A stretch of 64,000 nt of DNA from contig NZ_BDCC01000012.1 in the NCBI RefSeq assembly GCF_001613305.1, positions 372,001 to 436,000 on the forward strand, read 5' to 3'. A program made the position numbers and the translations under genes. Below the pieces are notes generated by a model. It was not told where the DNA came from and ran no database searches. It saw nothing but the letters and a program-made list of their open reading frames with translations. Below are positions 32,321-41,213 of the stretch, piece by piece. This stretch comes from Nocardia vaccinii NBRC 15922 (GTDB lineage: Bacteria; Actinomycetota; Actinomycetes; Mycobacteriales; Mycobacteriaceae). The stretch's first letter is position 1. Each line of letters starts with the position of its first letter.

Positions 32321-33550
32321 GTGGATCTGGACTGGTCACCCGCCGATCTGGCGTTTCGCGACGAGGTACGAGACTTCCTCGACGAGCATCTGACCCCCGA
32401 GATACGCCGCGCCGGGCGCCTGGCGACCAGCGTGTACCCCGACCACGAGGCCAGCATGCAGTGGCAGCACATCCTGCACGCCCGCGGCTGGGCCGCGCCG
32501 GCCTGGCCGGTGAAGCACGGCGGATGTCCGTGGAGCCTGACGCAGCACTACATCTTCGAGCGCGAGTCGACCCTCGCGGGCGCACCGCTGCTGTCCCCGA
32601 TGGGCATCCGGATGGTTTCGCACGCGATCATCGCCTTCGGCACCGAGGAGCAGAAGAACTACTTCCTGCCCGGCATCCTGACCGGCGAGGTGTTCTTCTG
32701 CCAGGGCTACTCCGAGCCCGAGGCCGGTTCGGACCTGGCCTCGCTGACGATGGCCGCGGTCTCGGACGGCGACGACCTGATCGTCACCGGCAGCAAGATC
32801 TGGACCACCCACGCCACCGAGGCGAACTGGATCTTCGCCCTGGTCCGCACCTCGAAGCTGGAACGCAAGCAGCAGGGCATCACCTTCCTGCTGATCGATA
32901 TGAACACCCCCGGCATCCAGGTGCGCCCGCTGGTCATGACCTCCGGCGAGCAGGTGCAGAACCAGGTGTTCTTCGACGCGGTGCGGGTGCCCAAGGCCAA
33001 TGTGCTGGGCCGCATCGACGACGGCTGGACCGTGGCCAAATACCTGCTCAACTTCGAGCGCGGCGGCGCGATGGGCCCGGGGCTGCAGGTCATGGCCGAA
33101 TCCCTTGCCGCCCATGCGGTCTCCCAGCCCGGCCCGAACGGCGATGCGCTGCTGGATGATCCGGCGTTCGCGGCCAAGCTGGCCGATGTCCGCATCCGCG
33201 CGGATGTGCTGGAGATCCTGGAATACCGCACCATGTCGGCGATTTCGCGCGGTAAGGATCCGGGCCCGGCCGCCTCGACGCTGAAGGTGCTCGGCACCGA
33301 ACTGAGCCAGCAGCTCACCGAACTGATCCTGGAGGCGGCCGGCCCGCGCGGCCGCGCCTATCAGCCGCACGCCGCGATGCCAGGCGGTCCGGTGGCCGAC
33401 TTCGTACCGCCCGCCGACGGCTACCTCAGCGGCGAGGAATGGCAGGCGGCCGCGCCGCTGCGCTATTTCAACGACCGCGCCGGATCGATCTACGCCGGCA
33501 GCAACGAAATTCAGCGCAACATCATCGCCAAGGCCGGCCTGGGCCTGTGA
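32321..33550 (+). CDS. Acyl-CoA dehydrogenase, first subunit
   Basis: 409 residues from GTG at 32321 (VDLDWSPADLAFRDEVRDFL), with AAGGAG 7 nt upstream. Acyl-CoA dehydrogenase fold: CQGYSEPEAGSDLASL (FAD/substrate), ITGSKIWTTHATEANW-like middle beta-domain and the C-terminal IYAGSNEIQRNIIAKAGLGL. Followed after 15 bp by a second dehydrogenase. Adjacent pairs like this in mycobacteria form alpha2-beta2 enzymes that act on CoA-linked sterol side chains or branched acyl chains; substrate here is not determinable. Confidence 0.92.
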   Translation: MDLDWSPADLAFRDEVRDFLDEHLTPEIRRAGRLATSVYPDHEASMQWQHILHARGWAAPAWPVKHGGCPWSLTQHYIFERESTLAGAPLLSPMGIRMVSHAIIAFGTEEQKNYFLPGILTGEVFFCQGYSEPEAGSDLASLTMAAVSDGDDLIVTGSKIWTTHATEANWIFALVRTSKLERKQQGITFLLIDMNTPGIQVRPLVMTSGEQVQNQVFFDAVRVPKANVLGRIDDGWTVAKYLLNFERGGAMGPGLQVMAESLAAHAVSQPGPNGDALLDDPAFAAKLADVRIRADVLEILEYRTMSAISRGKDPGPAASTLKVLGTELSQQLTELILEAAGPRGRAYQPHAAMPGGPVADFVPPADGYLSGEEWQAAAPLRYFNDRAGSIYAGSNEIQRNIIAKAGLGL

Positions 33551-33565
33551 CGGACGGAATCTGAT

Positions 33566-34690
33566 ATGGACTTCGAATACACCGCAGAACAGCAATTGCT
33601 GCGCGATACCGTCACCGAATTCCTGGCGGCGCGATACGACCTGGACAAGAGCCGGTCCGCGGCGCGGGTCGGAATCGGCTGGCAGCCGGAGATCTGGCGC
33701 GCCTTCGCCACCGAGGTCGGCATCCTCGGCGCGGCACTGCCCGAACAGGTCGGCGGTTTCGACGGCGGACCGGTCGAAACGCTCATCATCGCCGAGGCGT
33801 TCGGAGGGGCGCTGGTCGTGGAACCCTACGTCGACACCGTCGTGGTCGGCGCGGGTCTGCTGCGGCGGGCCGGTGGCGCACGCTCGGAAGAGCTGCTGCG
33901 CGGCATCGTCTCCGGCGAGGTGATCACCGCCCTGGCCGCCCTGGAAGCCGATTCGGGCTACAACCTCGCGAAGGTCTCTACCACTGCCCGCCGCGACGGG
34001 GACGAGTGGGTTCTCGACGGCGCCAAGACGGTCGTGACCAGCGCTCCCCTGGCCACCCACCTGCTGGTGACCGCGCGCACGCCCGATTCGAACGGGGTGT
34101 CGCTGTTCCTGGTGGAGGCCGGCGCGGCCGGGCTCACCCTGAACTCCTACCGCACCATCGACGAGCGTCGCGCGGCGGACGTCACGCTCGACGGCGTGCG
34201 CGTCCCGGCCGAGGCGCTGCTGGGATCGGAAGGAGCAGCGGACGATTCGCTGTCCACCGCCGCCGACGAGGCGATCGCGGCGATCGCGGCCGAGGCGGTC
34301 GGCGCGATGCGCCGAGTACTGGCCGACACGGTCGAATACGCCAAGCAGCGACGCCAGTTCGGCGTGCCGATCGGGAGTTTCCAGGTGTTGCAGCACCGCA
34401 TGGTGGATATGCACCTCGAACTCGAACAAGCTGTCGCCGCAACGTATCTGGTGACTCTGAAGCTCCGTGCGCCGAAGGACGAACGTGCCCGCGCCGCGGC
34501 CGCGGCCAAGGCCACGATCGGCCGCGCGGCCCGCTTCCTGGGTCAGAACGCGGTGCAGTTGCACGGCGCGATGGGGATGACCGAGGAACTCGCGATCGGC
34601 CACTTCTTCAAGCGGCTCACCGCGATTCAGTTCGAATGGGGCACCACCGACCAGCACATCGCACGCTACGCCGCGCTGACCCGCCCCTGA
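33566..34690 (+). CDS. Acyl-CoA dehydrogenase, second subunit
   Basis: 374 residues. MDFEYTAEQQLLRDTVTEFL start, ALAALEADSGYNLAKVSTTA in the middle, and QRRQFGVPIGSFQVLQHRMV in the C-terminal helical domain. Clearly paralogous to the upstream gene but shorter and more diverged, as in heteromeric pairs where one subunit supplies the catalytic base and the other most FAD contacts. Cotranscribed with 32321-33550. Confidence 0.92.
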   Translation: MDFEYTAEQQLLRDTVTEFLAARYDLDKSRSAARVGIGWQPEIWRAFATEVGILGAALPEQVGGFDGGPVETLIIAEAFGGALVVEPYVDTVVVGAGLLRRAGGARSEELLRGIVSGEVITALAALEADSGYNLAKVSTTARRDGDEWVLDGAKTVVTSAPLATHLLVTARTPDSNGVSLFLVEAGAAGLTLNSYRTIDERRAADVTLDGVRVPAEALLGSEGAADDSLSTAADEAIAAIAAEAVGAMRRVLADTVEYAKQRRQFGVPIGSFQVLQHRMVDMHLELEQAVAATYLVTLKLRAPKDERARAAAAAKATIGRAARFLGQNAVQLHGAMGMTEELAIGHFFKRLTAIQFEWGTTDQHIARYAALTRP

Positions 34691-34719
34691 TCCGGCCCTG
34701 CCGGGCTCAGGGCGGAGCC

Positions 34720-34761
34720 GACGACGCCGGACCCCGCGGATGGGCCGGATCCGGCGTCGTC
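34720..34761 (+). terminator. Terminator of the acyl-CoA dehydrogenase operon
   Basis: Perfect 12-bp inverted repeat GACGACGCCGGA / TCCGGCGTCGTC with an 18-nt loop, 30 bp after the second dehydrogenase. Confidence 0.7.
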
Positions 34762-34858
34762 ACTCGGTCGAGATCGCCTCGCGGGTGCACGGGCCGCCCT
34801 GACGCGATGCCGGAAAACGGATTCCGGTCCCCGGGCCCTTACGCGCTAACGTCGACGG

Positions 34859-35698
34859 ATGCGATTGTCCGTGGGATGTGCGCAGTGGACGCACACCGCC
34901 TGGCAGGAGCAGCAGCCCGATCCGCGGGAACGATTGCGCGGCTACGCCGGTTGGTGCACTGCCGTGGAGACCAACACCACCTTCTACGCGATTCCGGCGC
35001 GTACAACCGTGGCGTCCTGGGCCGGCCAGACCCCGCCCGAGTTCCGCTTCGTGGTGAAATTACCGAGGGTCATCACCCATGAGCGCCGGATGAACGGGGC
35101 GGAGACCGAGCTGAACGCCTTCCTCGCCGCGATCGAACCGCTCGGCCCGCGGGTGCACGCGCTGTGGGTGCAGCTGCCCGCCTCGTTCGGGCCCACCGAT
35201 CTCGGCGTGCTGGCCGGATTCCTTCGCCAACTCCCTCGCGAGCGCCGCAGCGCCGTGGAGGTCCGCCACCCCGCGTTCTTCACCGAAGAGCGGGCCGCGC
35301 GGCAGTTGGAGTACGTCCTGAACCGCGTCGGCGCGGAGTGGATACCCTTCGACACCACAACGCTTTTCGCCGCCCGCCCGATCAGCGCGGGTGAGCGCGA
35401 GGCGTGGGGCAAGAAGCCACGCCTGCCCCGTCGCGATCGGGCGCTCACCGAATTCCCGATCGTGCGTTATCACGGCCGCGACGATGCCGAGGCCACCGTC
35501 GCGGGCTGGCAGCCCTGGGCCGATGTGGTAGCCGACTGGTTGCGAGAAGGCCGCTCCCCCACGGTTTTCGTGCACACCCCCGACAATGCCGCGTCGCTCG
35601 AACTGGCCCGGCGCTTCCATGAACAGATGCGCACCCTCGTACCCGGGCTCGAACCGCTGCCCAGGCCGCCGGAGACGTCCCCCATGACGTTGTTCTGA
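34859..35698 (+). CDS. DUF72 family protein (YecE-like)
   Basis: 279 residues. Family landmarks: RLSVGCAQWTHTAWQEQ, then YAGWCTAVETNTTFYAIPAR, FRFVVKLPRVITHE, and VRYHGRDDAE near the C-terminus. TIM-barrel-like soluble protein widespread in bacteria, biochemical role not firmly established. Stands alone between the dehydrogenase operon and the ectoine cluster. Confidence 0.9.
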   Translation: MRLSVGCAQWTHTAWQEQQPDPRERLRGYAGWCTAVETNTTFYAIPARTTVASWAGQTPPEFRFVVKLPRVITHERRMNGAETELNAFLAAIEPLGPRVHALWVQLPASFGPTDLGVLAGFLRQLPRERRSAVEVRHPAFFTEERAARQLEYVLNRVGAEWIPFDTTTLFAARPISAGEREAWGKKPRLPRRDRALTEFPIVRYHGRDDAEATVAGWQPWADVVADWLREGRSPTVFVHTPDNAASLELARRFHEQMRTLVPGLEPLPRPPETSPMTLF

Positions 35699-35724
35699 CC
35701 GAATCACGGTGCCCCCGAACAGCA

Positions 35725-35768
35725 GAATGCCCTTCCCGCCCGAGATGTTCAGGGCGAGAAGGGCATTC
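35725..35768. terminator. Bidirectional terminator between DUF72 gene and ectD
   Basis: GAATGCCCTTC (35725-35735) pairs with GAAGGGCATTC (35758-35768), and a nested CGCCC/GGGCG pair extends the stem. It separates two convergent genes and can serve both. Confidence 0.75.
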
Positions 35769-35780
35769 GGCGCGCGAGAA

Positions 35781-36671
35781 TCAGCGAACGGGATCGAAGT
35801 CCCGTGCCGCGATGTACGTCGGCCGCGGCCTCGGCGCGGCATACGGTGCCACGAGCGTGTTCTCGACACTGTTGAACACCAGGAAGATGTTCGAGCGCGG
35901 GAACGGGGTGATGTTGCTGGCCGAACCGTGCATGATGTTCGAATCGAACAGCAGAGCCGAGCCACGCGCACCGGTGAACTGGGCGATGCCGTACTTCTCG
36001 GCCATCTCGGTGATGTGCTCGTGCGAGGGCACACCGATCCACTGCTCCTGCAACGATTCCCGGTAGTAGTCGGTTGGTGTGGCGCCCTGACACGGCACGA
36101 ACGTGCGGTGCGAGCCGGGCATCAGCATCAGACTGCCGTTGAACGGGTAGTTGTCGGTCAGCGCGATGGACAGGCTCACCGCCCGCGGCGCGGGCATCCC
36201 GTCCTCGGCATGCCAGGTTTCGAAGTCCGAATGCCAATAGAATCCGGTGCCCTCGAAACCCGGCATGTAGTTGACCCGGCTCTGGTGGATGTACACATCC
36301 GAACCCAGCACATGCCGTGCCAGCTCGATGACGCGGGGATCGCGCACCAGCTCGGCCACCTTGGGGCTGATCCGGTGCACCTCGAAGATCGACCGCACGC
36401 GGTTCGACTTCCTCTCGACGATCACCCGTTCATCCGATCGCAACTCCGGATCACTCGCGAGTCGGTCGATTTCGGCGGAAAAGTCCGCGACCTCGGCGGT
36501 CGTGAGCAATTCGTCGATGATCGAGTACCCGTCCGATTCGAAGCTCGCCAACGATTCGAACGCTCCCGACTCCGGCCCGCCCCACACCGTGGGGTCGAGC
36601 CGGTCCACCACCGCCTCCGGCGACGGAGTACGGGTCAGGTAGCGATCGATTCCATTGTCGGCCAACGTCAT
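35781..36671 (-). CDS. ectD: Ectoine hydroxylase EctD
   Basis: 296 residues. The EctD signature is present: FYWHSDFETWHAEDGMPAPR (iron ligands H and D), NYPFNGSLMLMPGSHRTFVP, and the distal histidine in SNIMHGSASNITPFPRSN. Fe(II)/2-oxoglutarate dioxygenase converting ectoine to 5-hydroxyectoine. AGGAGG lies 9 nt before the ATG. Last gene of ectABCD, 15 bp after ectC. Confidence 0.96.
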   Translation of the reverse strand: MTLADNGIDRYLTRTPSPEAVVDRLDPTVWGGPESGAFESLASFESDGYSIIDELLTTAEVADFSAEIDRLASDPELRSDERVIVERKSNRVRSIFEVHRISPKVAELVRDPRVIELARHVLGSDVYIHQSRVNYMPGFEGTGFYWHSDFETWHAEDGMPAPRAVSLSIALTDNYPFNGSLMLMPGSHRTFVPCQGATPTDYYRESLQEQWIGVPSHEHITEMAEKYGIAQFTGARGSALLFDSNIMHGSASNITPFPRSNIFLVFNSVENTLVAPYAAPRPRPTYIAARDFDPVR

Positions 36672-36686
36672 CCGGCAGATTCCTCC

Positions 36687-37082
36687 TTATAGATCCGGAA
36701 CGGTGACCAAGGGATAGACACCGTTCTCGTCGTGCACCTCCTGGCCCGTTACCGGCGGGTTGAACACACACAGCATCCGCATCTGCGTACGGGTCTCGAC
36801 ACGATGGCGTTCGTGCCCATTGAGCAGATACATGGTGCCGGGGGCCAAGTCGTAGGTCTTGTCGTTGGTGAGGTCGTAGAGCTTGCCCTCGCCCTCGACA
36901 ACCCAGACCGCCTCCACATGGTTCTGGTAGTGGAAGACGTGTTCGGTGCCGGCCTGGATCGTAGTCTCGTGGAACGAGAATCCGACACCGTCACCACCCA
37001 GGATGATGCGCTTGCTGCGCCACTGTTCCTGCCCGACGTCGCGGCTGGTACCGGTGATTTCAGCAGTGGTACGAACGATCAT
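36687..37082 (-). CDS. ectC: L-ectoine synthase EctC
   Basis: 131 residues, cupin fold, standard length. MIVRTTAEITGTSRDV start, then EHVFHYQNHVEAVWVVEGEG (metal-binding) and APGTMYLLNGHERHRVET. Cyclises N-gamma-acetyl-diaminobutyrate to ectoine. Begins 2 bp after the ectB stop. Confidence 0.97.
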   Translation of the reverse strand: MIVRTTAEITGTSRDVGQEQWRSKRIILGGDGVGFSFHETTIQAGTEHVFHYQNHVEAVWVVEGEGKLYDLTNDKTYDLAPGTMYLLNGHERHRVETRTQMRMLCVFNPPVTGQEVHDENGVYPLVTVPDL

Positions 37083-37084
37083 TT

Positions 37085-38344
37085 TCAGCGGCCTTCCCGG
37101 ATGGTGTGCACGGCGTCGGTGATGATCTTCAAGCCGTGGTCGAGTTCGTCATCGGTGATGGTCAGCGGCGGAAGCAGCTTGATCACCTGGTCCTCGGCGC
37201 CGGAGGTCTCCACGATCAGTCCCTTCTCGAAGGCGACGCGGCAGACCTTACTCGCCTGCGAGGCATCCTCGAAGACCAAACCCTGGACCAGACCGCGACC
37301 GCGAGTGCTGATTCCCGCGTGCGCGTCGGCGAGCGCGCCGAAGGACTCGCCGATCCGCTCACCCTTGCGACCGGTGGACTCCTCGAGCTTTCGGTCGGTC
37401 CAGAAATGCTCGAGCGAAACCTTCGCGGTCACGAATGCCGGATTGTTGCCGCGGAACGTGCCGTTGTGCTCGCCGGGCGCCCACTGGTCGAGCTCGCGGC
37501 GCATCAGCACCAACGCCAGCGGCATACCGTAACCGCTGATCGACTTGGACAGCGTCACGATGTCGGGAGTGATGCCCGCGGTCTCGAAGGAGAAGAACGG
37601 GCCGGTGCGACCGCAGCCCATCTGCACGTCGTCGACGATGAGCAGGATGCCCCGCGCCGCGCACAGTCCGGCCAGCGCGCGCAGCCATTCGTGCCGCGCG
37701 ACATTGACACCACCCTCGCCCTGCACGGTTTCCACGATCACCGCGGCAGGCTTGTCCACGCCGGAGGAATTGTCGTCCAGGACGCGCTCCATCCAAGTGA
37801 AGTCCGCGCCGTCGACATAACCGTCGTAGGGCATCGGATTCACGTGTACCAGGGGCACTCCCGCACCCGCGCGCTTGGCGGCGTTACCGGTCACCGACAA
37901 TGCGCCGAGAGTCATGCCGTGAAACGCGTTGGTGAAGTTGAGAATTGTGGTGCGGCCGGTGATCTTCCGGGCCAGTTTCAGCGCCGATTCCACGGCGTTC
38001 GCTCCGGTGGGCCCGGGGAACTGAACCTTGTAGTCCAGCCCGCGCGGCTCCAGCAGAATCTGCTCGACCGCCTCGAGCAGTTCCCGCTTCGCAACGGTGG
38101 ACATATCCAGTCCGTGAGTAATTCCGTCACGTGCGATGTAATCCAGCAGCGCCTCTTTGAGGACCGGGTTGTTGTGCCCGTAGTTCAGCGCGCCCGCGCC
38201 CGCGAAGAAGTCCAAGTATTCCCGGCCGCTTCCGTCGCGAAGCCATGAGCCCTGAGCAGTGTCGAACAATGTGGGCCATGCCCGGCAGTATCCGCGAACA
38301 TTCGATTCCAGCGACTCGAAAATTGTCAGTTCGGCGGTGGTCAT
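37085..38344 (-). CDS. ectB: Diaminobutyrate-2-oxoglutarate transaminase EctB
   Basis: 419 residues, class III PLP aminotransferase. FDTAQGSWLRDGSGREYLDF, GPTGANAVESALKLARK, then VDDVQMGCGRTGPFF and the PLP lysine in LSKSISGYGMPLAL. Makes L-2,4-diaminobutyrate from aspartate semialdehyde. Its ATG overlaps the ectA stop (ATGA). Confidence 0.97.
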   Translation of the reverse strand: MTTAELTIFESLESNVRGYCRAWPTLFDTAQGSWLRDGSGREYLDFFAGAGALNYGHNNPVLKEALLDYIARDGITHGLDMSTVAKRELLEAVEQILLEPRGLDYKVQFPGPTGANAVESALKLARKITGRTTILNFTNAFHGMTLGALSVTGNAAKRAGAGVPLVHVNPMPYDGYVDGADFTWMERVLDDNSSGVDKPAAVIVETVQGEGGVNVARHEWLRALAGLCAARGILLIVDDVQMGCGRTGPFFSFETAGITPDIVTLSKSISGYGMPLALVLMRRELDQWAPGEHNGTFRGNNPAFVTAKVSLEHFWTDRKLEESTGRKGERIGESFGALADAHAGISTRGRGLVQGLVFEDASQASKVCRVAFEKGLIVETSGAEDQVIKLLPPLTITDDELDHGLKIITDAVHTIREGR

Positions 38345-38928
38345 CCGTGATCCTCCGTGATGTGATCGCCACTGTTTCGCAGCGGCGAGATCCGGTACAG
38401 GTCTTCGGGCTCGTGCCCGTCCGGAAAGTCTTCGGGTGCGAACAACGACTCGCGACTCAGCTGCGCGCCACGTCGGCGTGCGAGTGAGGCGAACATCGCC
38501 ACTGATGCCTCGTTGTCCGGCGAGACCGTGGTCTCGAGGGTCGAAATACCATGTTCTGCTGCATCATTCACCAGGTGATCGAGCATCGCCACGCCGATCC
38601 CGCGGCCGCGGAAGGCGTGGTCGACGGCCACCTGCCAGACAAAAACCACCTCCGGTGCTTCGGGACGCAGATATCCGGTGACGAAACCCGCGATGTCACC
38701 GTCGATTTCGGCGACAACCGATGTGGATCGAAAATCCCGGCACCACAGGAGATACGCATAGCTCGAATTGGCATCCAGTACCCGGGAATCCACCGCGATC
38801 CGCCACATGGTGGCGCCGTCGCCGATTCTGGGGGAACGAATCACCACCGAGGAATCGGTATGGCCCCGGCGGATGCTGTCTTCATCGGAATGCGAAATCG
38901 AAGTGGTGCTCCGCGTTCGTGTCTGCAT
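38341..38928 (-). CDS. ectA: Diaminobutyrate acetyltransferase EctA
   Basis: 195 residues from ATG at 38928; a GTG one codon upstream is possible. GNAT fold with VVFVWQVAVDHAFRGRGIGV (acetyl-CoA loop) and TLETTVSPDNEASVAMFASL typical of EctA. The N-terminal 35 residues form a polar extension. GAGG immediately precedes the start. First gene of ectABCD; the stop of the sensor kinase gene is 68 bp upstream on the same strand. Confidence 0.95.
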   Translation of the reverse strand: MQTRTRSTTSISHSDEDSIRRGHTDSSVVIRSPRIGDGATMWRIAVDSRVLDANSSYAYLLWCRDFRSTSVVAEIDGDIAGFVTGYLRPEAPEVVFVWQVAVDHAFRGRGIGVAMLDHLVNDAAEHGISTLETTVSPDNEASVAMFASLARRRGAQLSRESLFAPEDFPDGHEPEDLYRISPLRNSGDHITEDHG

Positions 38929-38996
38929 CACCTCTATAGGCTTCCCATCGAACTTTGAGCCAACCCGGTCCGTTACTTTACGGTTGTGTTACAGGA

Positions 38997-40061
38997 TTAT
39001 TTTCCGTGAGTTTCGTCACTCGACGGCATAGTGACGACGAATCGCGCGCCACCGCCCGGACGATCCTGGCAAACGACGTTTCCGCCATGCGCGGCAATGG
39101 TTTCCGCGACCAGCGCCAAACCGATCCCGGTTCCGGTTCCCGAACGCCGAGTCCGGCGGACCGTGACGAAACGATCGAATATGCGTTCGCGATCCTCCGG
39201 CGCGACGCCCGGCCCCGCGTCGTCGATCGTAATGACCACGTCATGTCCCACCGGCCCCGCGGTGATCGCGACGGCGCCGCCACCGTGCCTTTCGGCATTC
39301 TCCAGAAGATTCACCAAGGCACGTTCGAGCTCGAGTTTGCGGCCGATTACGGTGGCATCCGCCGACACGGTCAACAATTCGGGTTGATAGTGCAACTCAT
39401 CGAGGGTGTGGGTCAGCAGATCGCGCACCGACAGCGGTTCGGCGTCCGCGCGGTGTATCCGCGCCTCGGCGCGGGCCAATGCCAGCAGATCGTCCAGCAA
39501 CCTGCGCAGATGCTCGAGTTCGGCCCGCACCAGCCCCAACGCCCGGCGCGAGCGTTCGGACAGTTCGTCCTCGTGCCGGGCCATCACCTCGACGCTGGTG
39601 GTCAGGGTGGTCAGCGGGGTGCGCAACTCGTGGCTGACATCGCCGACCAGCCGATGTTCCCGATCGATGCGGCGTTGCAGCGAATCCACCATGGCGTTGA
39701 AGGTGTCCACCGTCGGCGCGAGATCGGGATCGTCGGTATCGGGCAGGCGGGTGCCCAGCTCACCCGAGGCGATCTTGGCCGCGGTGCGGGTGACCCGCTG
39801 CAACGGTTCGAGCAACCGCCGGCTCAGCCACAGCCCGACGATCGCGCCGATCGCGGTGCCCAGCACCGCACACGCGATCAACGCCATCCAGACGCCGCGG
39901 TCCAGGGCCGACACGGCGACCGCCAGCACCGAGGAGACCAGGCCCGCGGTCAGGGCGAAGGCGATGACCGCGCGTCCGCGCAAACTCTGACGTCGGGGCA
40001 ACACCCGCCGGCGACGCGGCGGCAGTTCGGGGGTGGGTCGGCTGAGATCAGCGCCGCACAT
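38997..40061 (-). CDS. HAMP-type sensor histidine kinase
   Basis: 354 residues. Two membrane helices near 30-50 and 60-80 with almost no extracellular loop; HAMP domain (LSRRLLEPLQRVTRTAAKIA) near 85-130; HisKA H-box DVSHELRTPLTTLTTSVEVM near 142; N-box LERALVNLLENAERHGGG; G boxes DDAGPGVAPEDRERIFDRF and GTGIGLALVAETIAAHGG. The tiny sensor loop suggests it senses the membrane or a partner protein. Its start overlaps the response regulator gene by 14 bp. Confidence 0.93.
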   Translation of the reverse strand: MCGADLSRPTPELPPRRRRVLPRRQSLRGRAVIAFALTAGLVSSVLAVAVSALDRGVWMALIACAVLGTAIGAIVGLWLSRRLLEPLQRVTRTAAKIASGELGTRLPDTDDPDLAPTVDTFNAMVDSLQRRIDREHRLVGDVSHELRTPLTTLTTSVEVMARHEDELSERSRRALGLVRAELEHLRRLLDDLLALARAEARIHRADAEPLSVRDLLTHTLDELHYQPELLTVSADATVIGRKLELERALVNLLENAERHGGGAVAITAGPVGHDVVITIDDAGPGVAPEDRERIFDRFVTVRRTRRSGTGTGIGLALVAETIAAHGGNVVCQDRPGGGARFVVTMPSSDETHGK

Positions 40062-40758
40062 CGAGTCGGTAGCCGAGCCCGCGCACGGTCACCACGATGA
40101 CCGGATCGGACGGATCGCGCTCGATCTTGGTGCGCAACCGGCGCACGTGCACGTCCACGATCCGCTCGTCACCGAAAAACCCCCGGTCCCAAACTCTTTC
40201 GAGCAGGACACTGCGCGAGAGCACCCGCCCCGGAGTCTCGGCCAGCTCGCACAGCAGCCGGAATTCGGTGAGGGTGAGATGCAACTCCTCCTCGCCGCGG
40301 CGCACGGTGCCGCCCTCAGGCGACAGGATCAGCGGCAGGTCGGGATCCGCATCCAGCACCAACTCCTGGGGAGCCTGCGGCTCGATCATCTGATTCGCCC
40401 GCCGCCGCAGCGCCCGCATCCGGGCGGTGATCTCCTTGATCTCGAACGGCTTGGTCACGAAGTCGTCGGCGCCGGCCTCCAGCGCGGCCACCACGTCGTG
40501 GGTGTCGTCACGCGCGCTGACCACTATGATCGGCACGTCGTGATCGCGGCGGATCTCCCGGATACAGGTGAATCCGTCCATGTTGCCGAGCATCAGGTCC
40601 ACGATCATCACATCGGGCGCACCGTTGTCGCGCAGATGTTCGAGGGCGCCCTCGGCCTCCTCGGCCTCGGCTACGTCGTAGCCCTCGTCCTCCATGGCCA
40701 GTCGCAGCGCGTCGCGGACCCGGTCGTCGTCCTCCACGATCATCAGGTTCGCAGTCAT
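40048..40758 (-). CDS. OmpR-family response regulator (CseB-like)
   Basis: 236 residues from ATG at 40758. Receiver domain with acidic pocket (LMIVEDDDRVRDALRLA), phosphoacceptor D in VMIVDLMLGNMDGFTCIREI, and the lysine in FVTKPFEIKEI; winged-helix DNA-binding domain about 135-236 (LTEFRLLCELAETPGRVLSR, VDVHVRRLRTKIERDP). The receiver resembles CseB of Streptomyces, a cell-envelope stress regulator. Cognate kinase directly downstream. Its position next to ect and an L,D-transpeptidase gene suggests envelope or osmotic control, an inference. Confidence 0.93.
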   Translation of the reverse strand: MTANLMIVEDDDRVRDALRLAMEDEGYDVAEAEEAEGALEHLRDNGAPDVMIVDLMLGNMDGFTCIREIRRDHDVPIIVVSARDDTHDVVAALEAGADDFVTKPFEIKEITARMRALRRRANQMIEPQAPQELVLDADPDLPLILSPEGGTVRRGEEELHLTLTEFRLLCELAETPGRVLSRSVLLERVWDRGFFGDERIVDVHVRRLRTKIERDPSDPVIVVTVRGLGYRLDVRR

Positions 40759-41213
40759 ATTCCAATCCCTAGCTGGCACGCGGCGAGGGCGCCCTTCGGC
40801 TCGGCATCCTCTTCGGGCAACGCATATGTGGATACCCAAGACCGCGTGAAGTAAACGTAGGGCAATCCGGCCGCGGCCATCAACCACCCGGTCGCCGGAA
40901 CGACGGGCTGCGAAACCGTTATGGGCCTGTTACATTGACGTTTGCCGCCGAACGACTGCGACGTGATTGATGCCACAGCAGGTCACAGTCACGACGTGGG
41001 AGGACCGAACCGACCGACACCTCAACCCCGTGCCACCGAGCGTGCGCTCAAAAGTAACGGGGTACCCCACAACTGCATCCGGAAACATTCGGCAATCACC
41101 GCGATGTGCTGCCGCTCTCGCGCGCCCCGTAAGCTGGTCGGCGAACAGTTCGGCGATGGTGCGCAGCGGGGGCGAAGGCCCGCGCTCGCACGGGCAAGCG
41201 CAGGAGACACACA
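40759..41213. other. Divergent promoter region, response regulator / L,D-transpeptidase
   Basis: 455 bp without a convincing gene. It contains the starts of two divergent genes. TTACATTGACGTTTGCCG near 40931 is a -35-like element pointing toward the transpeptidase gene, but no clear partner was found. Tandem GTCACAGTCACGAC near 40983 could be a binding site. Confidence 0.35.

Noticed and set aside
32336..34657. A 773-codon minus-strand frame opposite the acyl-CoA dehydrogenases
   Set aside because: Shadow of the two plus-strand dehydrogenases, which have full domain content and ribosome binding sites.
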